Source of the DNA: Paenibacillus albus
GTDB lineage: Bacteria > Bacillota > Bacilli > Paenibacillales > Paenibacillaceae
Assembly: GCF_003952225.1 (NCBI RefSeq)
Contig: NZ_CP034437.1
Span: 2,786,501-2,850,500, forward strand
Length of the DNA stretch: 64,000 nt
Direction of reading: 5' to 3'
The notes under the pieces were generated by a model, which saw only the letters and a program-made list of their open reading frames with translations, ran no database searches and was not told where the DNA came from. Both the position numbers and the translations under genes were made by a program. Positions 26,419 through 34,700 of this stretch are shown piece after piece; the stretch's first letter is position 1; the number at the start of each line of letters is the position of its first letter.

Positions 26419-27375
26419 TTATTCACCTACCATGCCGTCACCATCACGATCATCCATATATTTGTACAGCCAGTGGTCACTCGTTATTGGCATACTATAA
26501 CCGGCTGCCTTTGCTTCTTTAATCGTTACCTTTCCGTTTCCGTTTGTATCGACACTGGAAAGCTCCTCTGAACTAGTTGAATCAGAAGAATCACTGCCTG
26601 TTAATCCGAGTGATGCGTTTACTTCATCCGGGTTCACATTATCAAATGTATCAACAATTACGTTACCCTTTAACGAATAGGTATACTGATAATTTGAAGG
26701 AATCTGAGTTTCTATATTCGGGTATGTGATAATTGCTTCGAAATCAGTAGCTCCGCCTGCTTTGCGTATCGCATCTTCCATATATGCTTGATCACCATGT
26801 CGGTTGAGTGTACTATCTTGAGGGGTGATATTATAAGCATTCGATACCCCTCCGAGAGAATCGGCAATGACATGTCCCTCATCTAATACAATGCTTTCGA
26901 CACCAGGGACTTTCGCCTCATCAGAGCAATATCTACCAGACGATGAGACATACTCGTTACTGTCATCTTGTAGAATGATTTCGTCAGCAATGACACGCAC
27001 TAGTTGCCCGTGTTCGTTTGTAAATGCCCAGTATTCACGGTCCCCATAACCAACATCCACAACGACATTAGGTTCACGATGACCAGACAAATCACAACCA
27101 TCCACTTCAATACGTTTGTATCCTGAGAATAGTTCGTTATTTGATTGGGCTGGTGTTTCCTCGGCTACCGGTTCGTCAACAACCGTCTGGCTAGTTTCTT
27201 CTCCTTCTGTCTCTTTAATGACCTCGGTAATAGTTTCTTCAGGTTCTTTATCAACTGTGGTTACTTCTTGTTGAGCATCTTCTGTATTTGTAATAGTTAA
27301 ATTTTCTGCATTGGTACAACCAACCATTAAGATGATCATTAACAGTAAGACTAAATAGTTCATTTTCTTATTCAT
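26419..27375 (-). CDS. Lipoprotein DNA/RNA non-specific endonuclease with Excalibur-like tail
   Basis: 318 residues. Signal peptide with lipobox LMVGC (cysteine near residue 20), then a Glu/Thr-rich linker. The endonuclease core follows with VLDEGHVIADSLGG near residue 164 (variant of the DRGH active site) and NITPQDSTLNRHGDQAYMEDAIRKAGG supplying the conserved asparagine. The tail has calcium-binding-like DTNGNGKVTIKEA and a final DDRDGDGMVGE like the Excalibur motif. It is probably a surface nuclease that degrades extracellular DNA. AGGAGAG precedes the ATG. Confidence 0.8.
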   Translation of the reverse strand: MNKKMNYLVLLLMIILMVGCTNAENLTITNTEDAQQEVTTVDKEPEETITEVIKETEGEETSQTVVDEPVAEETPAQSNNELFSGYKRIEVDGCDLSGHREPNVVVDVGYGDREYWAFTNEHGQLVRVIADEIILQDDSNEYVSSSGRYCSDEAKVPGVESIVLDEGHVIADSLGGVSNAYNITPQDSTLNRHGDQAYMEDAIRKAGGATDFEAIITYPNIETQIPSNYQYTYSLKGNVIVDTFDNVNPDEVNASLGLTGSDSSDSTSSEELSSVDTNGNGKVTIKEAKAAGYSMPITSDHWLYKYMDDRDGDGMVGE

Positions 27376-27620
27376 TTTAGGACTCTCCTATAATAGTTTC
27401 ATACCAGTTCATTTTAAAAACGACGACTTTAAGTTATCTTGTTCTATTATCTTATCATAAAAGACTATTATCATATTAAATTATCCTGTCCGTTAGCTTA
27501 ATCAAATCAACAACCAGGTTTAACAAAGCCTATCTTGTAGGACCGCGAATGTACCCGATCCCCCGAACCCAGAAGCTTATGTTCGAGATGTGATTTCAAC
27601 GAGTAGGGTCAAAGAAAAAT

Positions 27621-27665
27621 AAAGAGGCTGAACCCCTTATACATTAGGGATTTCAGCCTCTTTTT
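27621..27665 (+). terminator. Terminator-like hairpin
   Basis: AAAGAGGCTGA pairs with TCAGCCTCTTT, followed by Ts. The preceding 240 bases upstream of the nuclease gene hold its promoter region and no other gene I can support. Confidence 0.65.
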
Positions 27666-27688
27666 CATATCATGGTAAGCAGGTATAT

Positions 27689-27925
27689 ATGTTACTTAAT
27701 AAAAATCAAGTCTTGGAACCAGGTATATACTGGTCAGTTAAAGTAATATCCGATGAAATGATTTTCTTTACGCCTGTCGCGGAGAATAAAATTATTTCCC
27801 ATTCTTTAGGAAAGACTTGGTGGAGTTTTAAGGATAACCGATACAAAATAGGATGGCAGCCAGAGTACAAGTGCTCGGCTGCTATTATTCAACGATTGGT
27901 TAATCTCAAAATAGGAATACAGTAA
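27689..27925 (+). CDS. Possible 78-residue protein, unknown
   Basis: Starts MLLNKNQVLEPGIYWSVKVI. The ribosome-binding site is weak (AAGCAGG). No recognised domain; composition looks protein-like (SLGKTWWSFKDNRYKIGWQPEYKC). Confidence 0.35.
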   Translation: MLLNKNQVLEPGIYWSVKVISDEMIFFTPVAENKIISHSLGKTWWSFKDNRYKIGWQPEYKCSAAIIQRLVNLKIGIQ

Positions 27926-27969
27926 GTATCGGAGATAAAGAAATTTATCTTCAAATATAAGCAGTATTG

Positions 27970-28506
27970 TTAATATATGAGTCCCAGTTTACTTAATCTA
28001 ACCAATAGTGCTTGTTGACTTACATTGAATATTGATGCAAGTTTCTTTACTTCATTCGAATTACCTTCAGAGTCATGTGATAAATCAATACTTCCACTTA
28101 TGTCATTCCAAGCTTTTTTTATAAGAGGTTCCGGCATCAGTAATGCTGCTGCAAAAGCATTAGCTTCAATTTCTCGTATATCTTTGTTTGGTGTAGAGGT
28201 AGTCATTCTAAAATTAACTTGTGAGTCAATGTGTATTGGATCCCCTTCATGTTGCATATAAAAATGACCAAGCTCATGTGCAATTGTAAAACGTTGTCTT
28301 GTTTCGGAATGGAATGAATTGACTCCAATAATGACATTATCACTAGTTCGATACAAAAGACCAGAAACAGAATCCTCTAAAGCATCTTTAGCAATTGTAA
28401 TATTTAATTTTTTTGCAATATCTTCAACGGGTACCGGATAGGTATCAATATTGTTTTGCTCCAATAAAGAATATGCTTTTTTTTCAGCCCATTTAATTCT
28501 ATCCAT
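27970..28506 (-). CDS. ImmA/IrrE-family metallopeptidase (CapP-like candidate)
   Basis: 178 residues from ATG 28506 (GAGGA upstream). Zinc-peptidase motif FTIAHELGHFYMQH near residue 81, followed by the downstream glutamate in IEANAFAAALLMPE. ImmA/IrrE peptidases cleave partner XRE repressors after a stress signal. It overlaps the XRE gene upstream. The pair lies divergent to a CBASS locus, the arrangement of CapH/CapP-type CBASS control, although a toxin-antitoxin or element-regulator role is possible too. Confidence 0.85.
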   Translation of the reverse strand: MDRIKWAEKKAYSLLEQNNIDTYPVPVEDIAKKLNITIAKDALEDSVSGLLYRTSDNVIIGVNSFHSETRQRFTIAHELGHFYMQHEGDPIHIDSQVNFRMTTSTPNKDIREIEANAFAAALLMPEPLIKKAWNDISGSIDLSHDSEGNSNEVKKLASIFNVSQQALLVRLSKLGLIY

Positions 28507-28510
28507 AATA

Positions 28511-28831
28511 TTATTCCTCACTTAGCCCCTTTTTAATGATCTCTGAAATCCACGATATCTGTTCACTCGAATATTTATCACTATCCAATAAAATATGTAG
28601 ATCATCTTTATTTTCATTTTTCAAATCACTTAATGAAGGTAATAGATCAAATATTTCAACTTGAAGTAGATCTGCAATTTGATAAATAGTCGGTAATGGT
28701 GCTTTTTGTTTACCAGATTCAATATTTGCAATAGAAGAACGCGTTAGTCCAACTCTTTCACCTAAAGTATCTTGAGTCCAATTGGTTTTCTCTCTTAAAA
28801 GTTTTATTCTTTGCCCCAAAATGGTGTACAT
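28511..28831 (-). CDS. XRE-family transcriptional regulator (CapH-like candidate)
   Basis: 106 residues if started at ATG 28831 (MYTILGQRIKLLREK). A longer frame to 28867 contains GGAGGTG, which would suit a non-ATG start near 28847, so the start is unsure. XRE helix-turn-helix: WTQDTLGERVGLTRSSIANIESGKQKAPLPTIYQIADLL. It is encoded directly before and overlaps the ImmA peptidase. It probably represses its own promoter and perhaps the divergent CBASS-side promoter at 29000. Confidence 0.85.
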   Translation of the reverse strand: MYTILGQRIKLLREKTNWTQDTLGERVGLTRSSIANIESGKQKAPLPTIYQIADLLQVEIFDLLPSLSDLKNENKDDLHILLDSDKYSSEQISWISEIIKKGLSEE

Positions 28832-28917
28832 TGTTTGCTCAAAAATAAACTGCACACCTCCATTCAAAAATTAAGTAGTTTTTTTAATCATATAGTTTTT
28901 GTGAAAAAACAAAAGTG

Positions 28918-28945
28918 GTAAAATTGACGATTACAATAATTTTAC
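28918..28945. promoter_or_regulatory. Operator-like inverted repeat in the divergent region
   Basis: GTAAAATT at 28918-28925 and its inverse AATTTTAC at 28938-28945, with 12 bases between. It lies between the XRE regulator and the promoter at 29000, a good place for the XRE protein to bind. Confidence 0.45.
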
Positions 28946-28999
28946 TGTCAGGAGATTTTTCGCAAACTATTTGTAGACTTTTTATAAAAAAATATCTTA

Positions 29000-29028
29000 T
29001 TGACGAAAATGAGAAAATGGGATAATCT
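29000..29028 (+). promoter_or_regulatory. Promoter reading into the CBASS region
   Basis: TTGACG at 29000-29005 and TAATCT at 29023-29028, 17 bases apart, just upstream of the small basic protein gene. Confidence 0.55.
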
Positions 29029-29042
29029 AGCGATATCAAACC

Positions 29043-29228
29043 GTGAAGGGAGGATGTTCCATGGCTAAGAACACCAATCAAGGTTATCGGATCGGCGCAG
29101 TCAAAGACAGAAGTCAGACGCAAACTGCAAGTGGGCATTGGGTCGAACGTGACCGCGGGACCGGTCAGTTTATTAACGTTAAGACGAGCAGCAAAGAACC
29201 ATTCAAGGGCGTTCGTCGTGAAAAATGA
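29043..29228 (+). CDS. 61-residue basic protein upstream of CBASS
   Basis: wait-free small gene in annotation terms: ATG at 29061 preceded by GAAGGGAGG gives MAKNTNQGYRIGAVKDRSQ, then GHWVERDRGTGQFINVK and the ending PFKGVRREK; the frame itself is open from 29043. It is rich in Arg, Lys, Gly and Thr and lacks a TM segment. From memory, short proteins with the pattern GAVKxRSQ ... KRDxxTGRF ... PFKGVR occur beside nucleotidyltransferase genes. A terminator follows it, so it can be expressed apart from the nucleotidyltransferase. Function unknown. Confidence 0.65.
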   Translation: MKGGCSMAKNTNQGYRIGAVKDRSQTQTASGHWVERDRGTGQFINVKTSSKEPFKGVRREK

Positions 29229-29230
29229 AA

Positions 29231-29275
29231 AACAAGCTGAAGTGGTGGTACACTCAGCTTGTTTTCGCTTTTGTG
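29231..29275 (+). terminator. Terminator between the small protein and CBASS genes
   Basis: AACAAGCTGA pairs with TCAGCTTGTT, followed by TTCGCTTTT. The last bases overlap the left arm of the 18-bp inverted repeat. Confidence 0.7.
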
Positions 29276-29386
29276 AAGATAGAAGGTAATGGCATGGGTG
29301 GTACCAAGCCAATTACATAGTAAAAACGATCGCACGTTTATATTATGTACGACAATGAGTTCGAAAATCCTTCTATCTTCACAAAA
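29269..29386. repeat. 18-bp perfect inverted repeat framing an 82-base spacer upstream of CBASS
   Basis: TTTTGTGAAGATAGAAGG at 29269-29286 and its exact inverse CCTTCTATCTTCACAAAA at 29369-29386. The spacer includes GGTGGTACC and small complementary segments. It ends 33 bases before the nucleotidyltransferase ATG. It could be a structured leader or small RNA, or an operator pair. Confidence 0.65.
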
Positions 29387-29419
29387 TCACCTTAAAATTG
29401 ATGAAGGTAGGAATGTAGA

Positions 29420-30454
29420 ATGCCGATTACAGAAAAGGACACCGTGAAAACGGTGGATAAAGCTTTTGTTCAATTTTCAAAAAACACAGTGGACTTGGAC
29501 CCGATTGCTGTTGCCAGTGCGAGAAGTAGTCGTAACTGGCTTGTCAGTCAAATCGAATCGTTCCCGGATACAGTAGAAGGATTCCCTTCGATCTATTTAG
29601 AGGAAAACGATGTCCAAATGGGATCCTTCAGCCGTCGGACCAAATTGCGCCCGCTCAATGATATTGATTTTATGATCGTATTTTCAGGTCAAGGGTGCAC
29701 TTATAATCCGACGTGGAACCATATAGACGTATCGATAGATGTGCCGGCGACAGCAACGACCCTATATAACCTTCGTGATGACGCTGGACAGCTCAGCTCA
29801 ATTAAGTTGATAAACAAAGTCGTTAAGTCGTTAAGCAACGTTCCGCAGTACGATAAAGCTGATATTCGACGAAATCAAGAAGCGGTGACGCTTAAGCTTA
29901 AGTCGTACACTTGGAATTTCGATATCGTACCAGCCTTCATTACGGCTGCTGATGCTTCCGGTAAAACCTACTATCTAATCCCCGATGGTAAAGGGAAATG
30001 GAAAAAAACCGATCCTCGAATTGACTCAGCCCGTTCGACAACCATTAATCAAAAGCATGATGGTAAGGTACTTCGACTGATCAGATTGATTAAATATTGG
30101 AATCAGCGACCGACCATGCCGACCATCAGTTCCTATCTGCTTGAAAACATCGCTCTAAATTATTTCGACACTCTTTGGAGTCTCGGAAGCCCCCAGTCTG
30201 CACTGAATGGCTTTTTCGTTCACTTACAAAACGCCATATTCCTGTCATGTAATGACCCAAAGAATCTGCAAGGTGACCTCAACACACTCCAATGGGATAC
30301 GATGCTCAAAGTATCCGCAGCAGCTAGCAGGGCATCGGGGAATGCTGAGGCAGCTATTATGGCTGTGGAGCAGGGCGACCATAAGGCTGCTATTAGCCAG
30401 TGGACAAGCATATTCGGTGATAAATTTCCGTCTTACGGTCAAGAGGTGATCTAA
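29420..30454 (+). CDS. CBASS CD-NTase-like nucleotidyltransferase (SMODS type)
   Basis: 344 residues of the polymerase-beta-like nucleotidyltransferase fold. The GS motif is GSFSRRT (Gly68-Ser69), with metal-binding aspartates in NDIDF (Asp81, Asp83) and a third in WNFDIVPAF (Asp168). The order and spacing fit CD-NTases, which make cyclic oligonucleotides on phage infection. Directly downstream and overlapping by one base is a four-TM protein, the usual effector pairing. No Cap2/Cap3 ubiquitin-like genes are present, so this is a minimal CBASS. Product nucleotide unknown. Confidence 0.82.
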   Translation: MPITEKDTVKTVDKAFVQFSKNTVDLDPIAVASARSSRNWLVSQIESFPDTVEGFPSIYLEENDVQMGSFSRRTKLRPLNDIDFMIVFSGQGCTYNPTWNHIDVSIDVPATATTLYNLRDDAGQLSSIKLINKVVKSLSNVPQYDKADIRRNQEAVTLKLKSYTWNFDIVPAFITAADASGKTYYLIPDGKGKWKKTDPRIDSARSTTINQKHDGKVLRLIRLIKYWNQRPTMPTISSYLLENIALNYFDTLWSLGSPQSALNGFFVHLQNAIFLSCNDPKNLQGDLNTLQWDTMLKVSAAASRASGNAEAAIMAVEQGDHKAAISQWTSIFGDKFPSYGQEVI

Positions 30455-31335
30455 TGTTAAGTAAGCAAAACGATTCAAAGCATCAAGCTCTGTTAGTGGC
30501 GCTGCGCTATTACTACGATAGAGCTAAAATGCTTCATCGCTACCGAGTGTCAGGTAATATATTAATGGCGCTCTTGGGCTTAGTAATGAGTATGGTACCA
30601 GGGGTAAAGCCGGTTTCTATTTATATTTTGCCTGTAATAGGTTTTGTTTGGCTATTGCTTTCTGTAATTCTGCTCCAAGAGCTTGAGAAAAAAATAACCC
30701 GACGTGCTGCAACTATACAAGAGGAATTTGATACATCGTTGTTTGAACTTCCGTGGCGCGATCGTCTCGTTGGACGGAAGGCATCTCCGGAGCAAGTGGC
30801 TCATGCAAGTCAACGATTTAAAGGTGACCGAAGTAAGCTATTGGATTGGTACACGGGGCTTAATGCCCCATCCCATTTTCTAAATGTACTGTTGGCTCAG
30901 CGATCGAGTCTAGCGTGGGATGTCAAACTGCGTAAAAGGTATGCCATACTGGTTGGCGTTCTATCGTTAGTTTATTTAATAACAACCATAACCATTTGTT
31001 GGCGGAGCGACTTGAAGACTTACATTCTTACTATGCTGATCCCTTCGGCATCCATTTTATTACACGGCATTACCACGTGTAGTGAACATTGGCGCAGAGC
31101 GCTGAGTTGCGAAGAGGTTGTTCAGGATTTGCTGGAACTGTATCGCATTAAGGCACGGAATCTGGAGCGGGACATACTGCATGAATGTCGTGAATTTCAA
31201 GATTTCATTTTTCTTAAACGATGCGATATTACGCTTATTCCCAATAAGATCTACTGGCTGTCACGAGATAATGACGATCAAGTGATGAAACAAATTAATG
31301 CGGAATTAAGCAACATTTCGCACGATGCCGTTTAG
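30454..31335 (+). CDS. CBASS effector, S-4TM-like membrane protein
   Basis: 293 residues with two pairs of TM helices: residues 33-50 and 55-72 (ILMALLGLVMSMV and VIGFVWLLLSVILL), then about 170-215 (YAILVGVLSLVYLITTITIC and ILTMLIPSASILLHGI). Soluble segments lie between and after. This fits the S-4TM effectors encoded beside SMODS nucleotidyltransferases, which are thought to damage the membrane when bound by the cyclic nucleotide. ATG 30454 shares a base with the nucleotidyltransferase stop (TAATG). Confidence 0.78.
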   Translation: MLSKQNDSKHQALLVALRYYYDRAKMLHRYRVSGNILMALLGLVMSMVPGVKPVSIYILPVIGFVWLLLSVILLQELEKKITRRAATIQEEFDTSLFELPWRDRLVGRKASPEQVAHASQRFKGDRSKLLDWYTGLNAPSHFLNVLLAQRSSLAWDVKLRKRYAILVGVLSLVYLITTITICWRSDLKTYILTMLIPSASILLHGITTCSEHWRRALSCEEVVQDLLELYRIKARNLERDILHECREFQDFIFLKRCDITLIPNKIYWLSRDNDDQVMKQINAELSNISHDAV

Positions 31336-31393
31336 ATCTGCTGGGGGCTTTGCCCCCGGCATAAATATAAGCTGGAGAGTGAGAGGCACTGAC

Positions 31394-33511
31394 ATGACGG
31401 GGACAAATACACACTACATACTTACAGAATGGGAATCAGAGACCAACACGAACGAACTTATCGTTCATTTATATACACTGCCAGCGCGAAACGTTTTTGA
31501 ACAGCACAACGAAAATGGTAAAGCCTGTTCTGATTTGCGAAAGTTAAATAAATCGCATGTTATTGATTTTTTCGAGCACCTCATTGCCAGTTGGCAACCC
31601 ATCGAACATTGGGGCGAATACAGTTTTATCAACCATGAAACCCGTGCAATAGACGTTACTATCTCAACTGAGCGCACCATTTTAGAGCGGCTGCTTTTAC
31701 GTACAATCGAAAACGTGCAACCACGAAATGAAATTGCTGCCGGCAGCCGTAAGTTTACGTGGCTAAAACCAGAAAAAGTGGTGCAAAACATCTCGATTCA
31801 CCGTGTCATCCAATGCGATGTAAACATAAGTGCCGCTGGGGTTATTTCAGTCGGGTTTGATTTAAACCACAGCTTTCGCACGAGCGAATCGGTTTCTGAT
31901 CTCATGAAAGCAGGAGCGATCTTAAAAGGTGACCGCGTTATCGATAAATACAACAACATGCATTATGAGTTTGACGAGGTGTCCGGTGATACGATTAGCG
32001 ATGTGGTGCCGGAACTCAGGCAATCGGTTATCGACTATTTTGTCAAAGAAAGAAAGCAGGCATGGAAAGTCGATAAGCTTGATCCGAAGATGCCGGTTGT
32101 CTATGTCAAAATGTATAACGGGCAGCGATCAGCATACGCGCCTGCAATGCTCCAAAAAGAGCTAACATTCGAATCGTTACCGCCTGCTGTCGTGCGTCAG
32201 ACATCGGAAGTATACAAACAAAATGCCAATCTAAAGATCGCGACGCTACTCGAGGAAATTCAGAACATTTTGCGACGCACCGACAAACTACAATTCTCAA
32301 AAAGAAAGCTGCTTGTCGAGCAAAGCGGTTACGATGTTACTAAGATCGAAAACCCGATTTTATCGTTTGGCAGAAATGTCACGCAACCGCAGCCGAAATA
32401 CGGGCTTGAAAAAGGCGGAGTAGCTTTTGGACAGCCGCTTGCGATCAATTTGCTTGTTTATCCGGAATTTTTTGAAACCAAACTTGAAGCCATTACTGCA
32501 TTTAACGAAAAGTTATGCGCTTTGTCGAGCAAATGGGGCGTACCGCTGACGATTCTTAAAAAATCAGGTGCGTACAAAAACAAGTCGATTGATTTTACGA
32601 ATCCGCATCAATTCGCTATTTTACTTAAAGAGCTAAAAGACACTGCATTTAAAGAGTTAACGCTTGTTATCGCCACCGAAAAAATTGCTGGCATGTGGTA
32701 CGACTCCATCAAAAAAGAGTTTGGTGGCAGTGCTGCAGTACCGACCCAGTTCGTGACAATGGAGACGCTGCAAAGAGCGGACGACTATATCCTCGGCAAT
32801 ATTCTGCTTGGTCTTTACGCTAAATCCGGCATTCAGCCATGGGTGCTAAGCTCGCCGCTCGCGTCCGATTGTTTTATTGGGCTTGATGTCTCTCATGAAG
32901 CAGGAAGACACTCGGCTGGCATTGTTCAGGTAGTAGGCAAAGACGGCAGGGTGCTCTCGAGCCGTGCAAACACATCTACTGAAGCGGGAGAAAAAATTCG
33001 CAATGACACGATGCGTCAGATCGTATATTCGGCAGTTGATCAATACCAGCGACATTATGGTGAAATGCCGCAGCACATTACGTTTCACCGAGATGGTTTT
33101 TGCCGTGAAGATTTAAATAGCTTGGATGAAGTTATGGAAAGTTTAAATGTGGATTATGACATGGTTGAGGTCATTAAGAAGACGAACCGCAGAATGGCGT
33201 TAAACGTGGATCGCCAAGGATGGGAAACAAAGCAAGGCGTTTGTTATGTAAGAGATAATTTGGCGTATCTCATTGCAACCAATCCGCATCCGCGCGTCGG
33301 TACTGCACAGCCTATTAAAATCATCAAGAAAAAAGGATCGCTTTCCATCGAAGCCATCATTCATGATATTTATCATCTGTCGTTTATGCACATCGGATCA
33401 TTTTTAAAGTGCCGGCTTCCGATCACTACGTATTATGCGGACTTGAGTTCGACCTTCTTTAACCGCCAGTGGCTCCCAATCGATAGTGGCGAAGCTCTTC
33501 ATTTCGTTTAA
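31394..33511 (+). CDS. ago: Long prokaryotic Argonaute with intact PIWI catalytic site
   Basis: 705 residues from ATG 31394, which follows GAGAGG. The C-terminal PIWI domain has the full DEDD tetrad: Asp498 (FIGLDVSH), Glu533 (EAGEKI), Asp567 (FHRDGF) and Asp683 (YYADLSS), spaced 35, 34 and 116 residues. The MID region includes LLGLYAKSGIQPW. The sequence closely recalls the DNA-guided nuclease KmAgo of Kurthia massiliensis (same motifs and spacing). Such enzymes cut DNA and can reduce plasmids or phage. It lies 58 bases after the CBASS effector, with no helper nuclease beside it. Confidence 0.93.
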   Translation: MTGTNTHYILTEWESETNTNELIVHLYTLPARNVFEQHNENGKACSDLRKLNKSHVIDFFEHLIASWQPIEHWGEYSFINHETRAIDVTISTERTILERLLLRTIENVQPRNEIAAGSRKFTWLKPEKVVQNISIHRVIQCDVNISAAGVISVGFDLNHSFRTSESVSDLMKAGAILKGDRVIDKYNNMHYEFDEVSGDTISDVVPELRQSVIDYFVKERKQAWKVDKLDPKMPVVYVKMYNGQRSAYAPAMLQKELTFESLPPAVVRQTSEVYKQNANLKIATLLEEIQNILRRTDKLQFSKRKLLVEQSGYDVTKIENPILSFGRNVTQPQPKYGLEKGGVAFGQPLAINLLVYPEFFETKLEAITAFNEKLCALSSKWGVPLTILKKSGAYKNKSIDFTNPHQFAILLKELKDTAFKELTLVIATEKIAGMWYDSIKKEFGGSAAVPTQFVTMETLQRADDYILGNILLGLYAKSGIQPWVLSSPLASDCFIGLDVSHEAGRHSAGIVQVVGKDGRVLSSRANTSTEAGEKIRNDTMRQIVYSAVDQYQRHYGEMPQHITFHRDGFCREDLNSLDEVMESLNVDYDMVEVIKKTNRRMALNVDRQGWETKQGVCYVRDNLAYLIATNPHPRVGTAQPIKIIKKKGSLSIEAIIHDIYHLSFMHIGSFLKCRLPITTYYADLSSTFFNRQWLPIDSGEALHFV

Positions 33512-33656
33512 TTCTTACAGATTTTTCCGGTAGAAGGGGGCTTAATCTGTCTTCGCCGATATGTTTCTCCGGAGGCGATTACCAAATTGAAAGGATTGGC
33601 GAACGAAATTCTGCCGCGTGGTTGTACTATACGAATAGGCTTGTTAAGGGTGGATT

Positions 33657-34700
33657 ATGAAAATATATATTAACGAGTTTATAGAAAGACAGGAGAAAAA
33701 AAGATTTGAGACATCGCAACTTGAGAAAGAGCTGAAACAGAGATTTAAAACAAAATTTTGGTACAGTGAATTTGCGCGTGCGTTGAATGCATGCGTGGAT
33801 GAAGGTGTGTTGCGCCCAGTTCAGGCTCGGGGCAAGAACGGGATGGAACCTTCACTGTTTTTGAGTTATCAAATTGTTGATCAGGAAGTCGTGATTCGGG
33901 AAGCAGTCAGACGTGAATTGGAAGAGGCATATACGGGATATTTCGGTGTGGATTATTATTTCAAACATCCGGATCACTATGATGAAGACCGCGAGGCATT
34001 GCTTCAGATAAAATCGTATCTAGCAGATAAAGATGATACCATTCTATCCATTAACGAACGCTCCTATCAATTATTTAATAACGAGAAGTGGCTGGAGGAA
34101 AGCGCAAGAAAATTTAAAAAAAGAATCGGATTGAATCTTCTTGATGACTTGAGTTGCGAAGATGCTCCGGAGCCTTTTATGTTTCTTCCAAGAAAAACCA
34201 AGGTTCCGCCGGCGCAATTTAACGTGTTAATCATTGAGAACAAAGCGACGTTCGATTCTATACGAAAACTTTGTAAAGAAGGTTATTACACTTTTGGCGG
34301 TGTTGAATTCCACCTGTTCATTTACGGGGAAGGGAATAAAATCGTGGGGAGCTTTTCCTTTTTTTATGACCTCGGACTGGATGATCAGAAGCTAACTTTT
34401 TATTATTTTGGAGATTTGGACTTGGAAGGCATCTACATCTGGCATCAATTGAAAAAACTCAATGAGATCGATGTAGTACCTTTTACTTACTTTTATCGTC
34501 TGTTATTTGAGGAAAACAACAAACGCGCGCGTGATGTTGGCGAGGGTCAGCAGTGCTCAGAAGAAGCAATTGCCCTTTTTGCCTCCTATTTCGATAGCGA
34601 GATGCAAAAGAGATTGATCGACTTAATAAGAAATCGAAAATGCATACCGCAAGAGGGGCTGCACCGGGCAATGCTCAGGGAGGTCGGGACGCGTGCTTAA
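33657..34700 (+). CDS. jetD: Wadjet JetD, Toprim-type nuclease subunit
   Basis: 347 residues. Winged-helix-like N-terminal half, then a Toprim domain with the glutamate in VLIIENKATFDSI near residue 198 and the DxD in YYFGDLDLEGIYIWHQL near residue 253, resembling topoisomerase VI subunit A. In Wadjet, JetD is the endonuclease that cuts small circular DNA after the JetABC motor has reeled it in. It is first in the operon here (D-A-B-C) and overlaps jetA. AAGGGTGG precedes the ATG. Confidence 0.85.
   Translation: MKIYINEFIERQEKKRFETSQLEKELKQRFKTKFWYSEFARALNACVDEGVLRPVQARGKNGMEPSLFLSYQIVDQEVVIREAVRRELEEAYTGYFGVDYYFKHPDHYDEDREALLQIKSYLADKDDTILSINERSYQLFNNEKWLEESARKFKKRIGLNLLDDLSCEDAPEPFMFLPRKTKVPPAQFNVLIIENKATFDSIRKLCKEGYYTFGGVEFHLFIYGEGNKIVGSFSFFYDLGLDDQKLTFYYFGDLDLEGIYIWHQLKKLNEIDVVPFTYFYRLLFEENNKRARDVGEGQQCSEEAIALFASYFDSEMQKRLIDLIRNRKCIPQEGLHRAMLREVGTRA

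Noticed and set aside
27540..27610. Possible rRNA fragment upstream of 27621
   Set aside because: The short GC-richer stretch does not match any rRNA region I can align by eye; no tRNA or rRNA gene was found in the window.
29293..29308. GGGTGGTACCA resembling the T-box sequence upstream of CBASS
   Set aside because: It lacks Stem I features, the CCACG continuation and a downstream synthetase or amino-acid gene. It is likely a chance match within the 82-base spacer.
29269..29386. Retron-like RNA framed by inverted repeats
   Set aside because: No reverse transcriptase gene is present nearby, and the branching-G context was not recognisable. Kept only as an unexplained inverted repeat.
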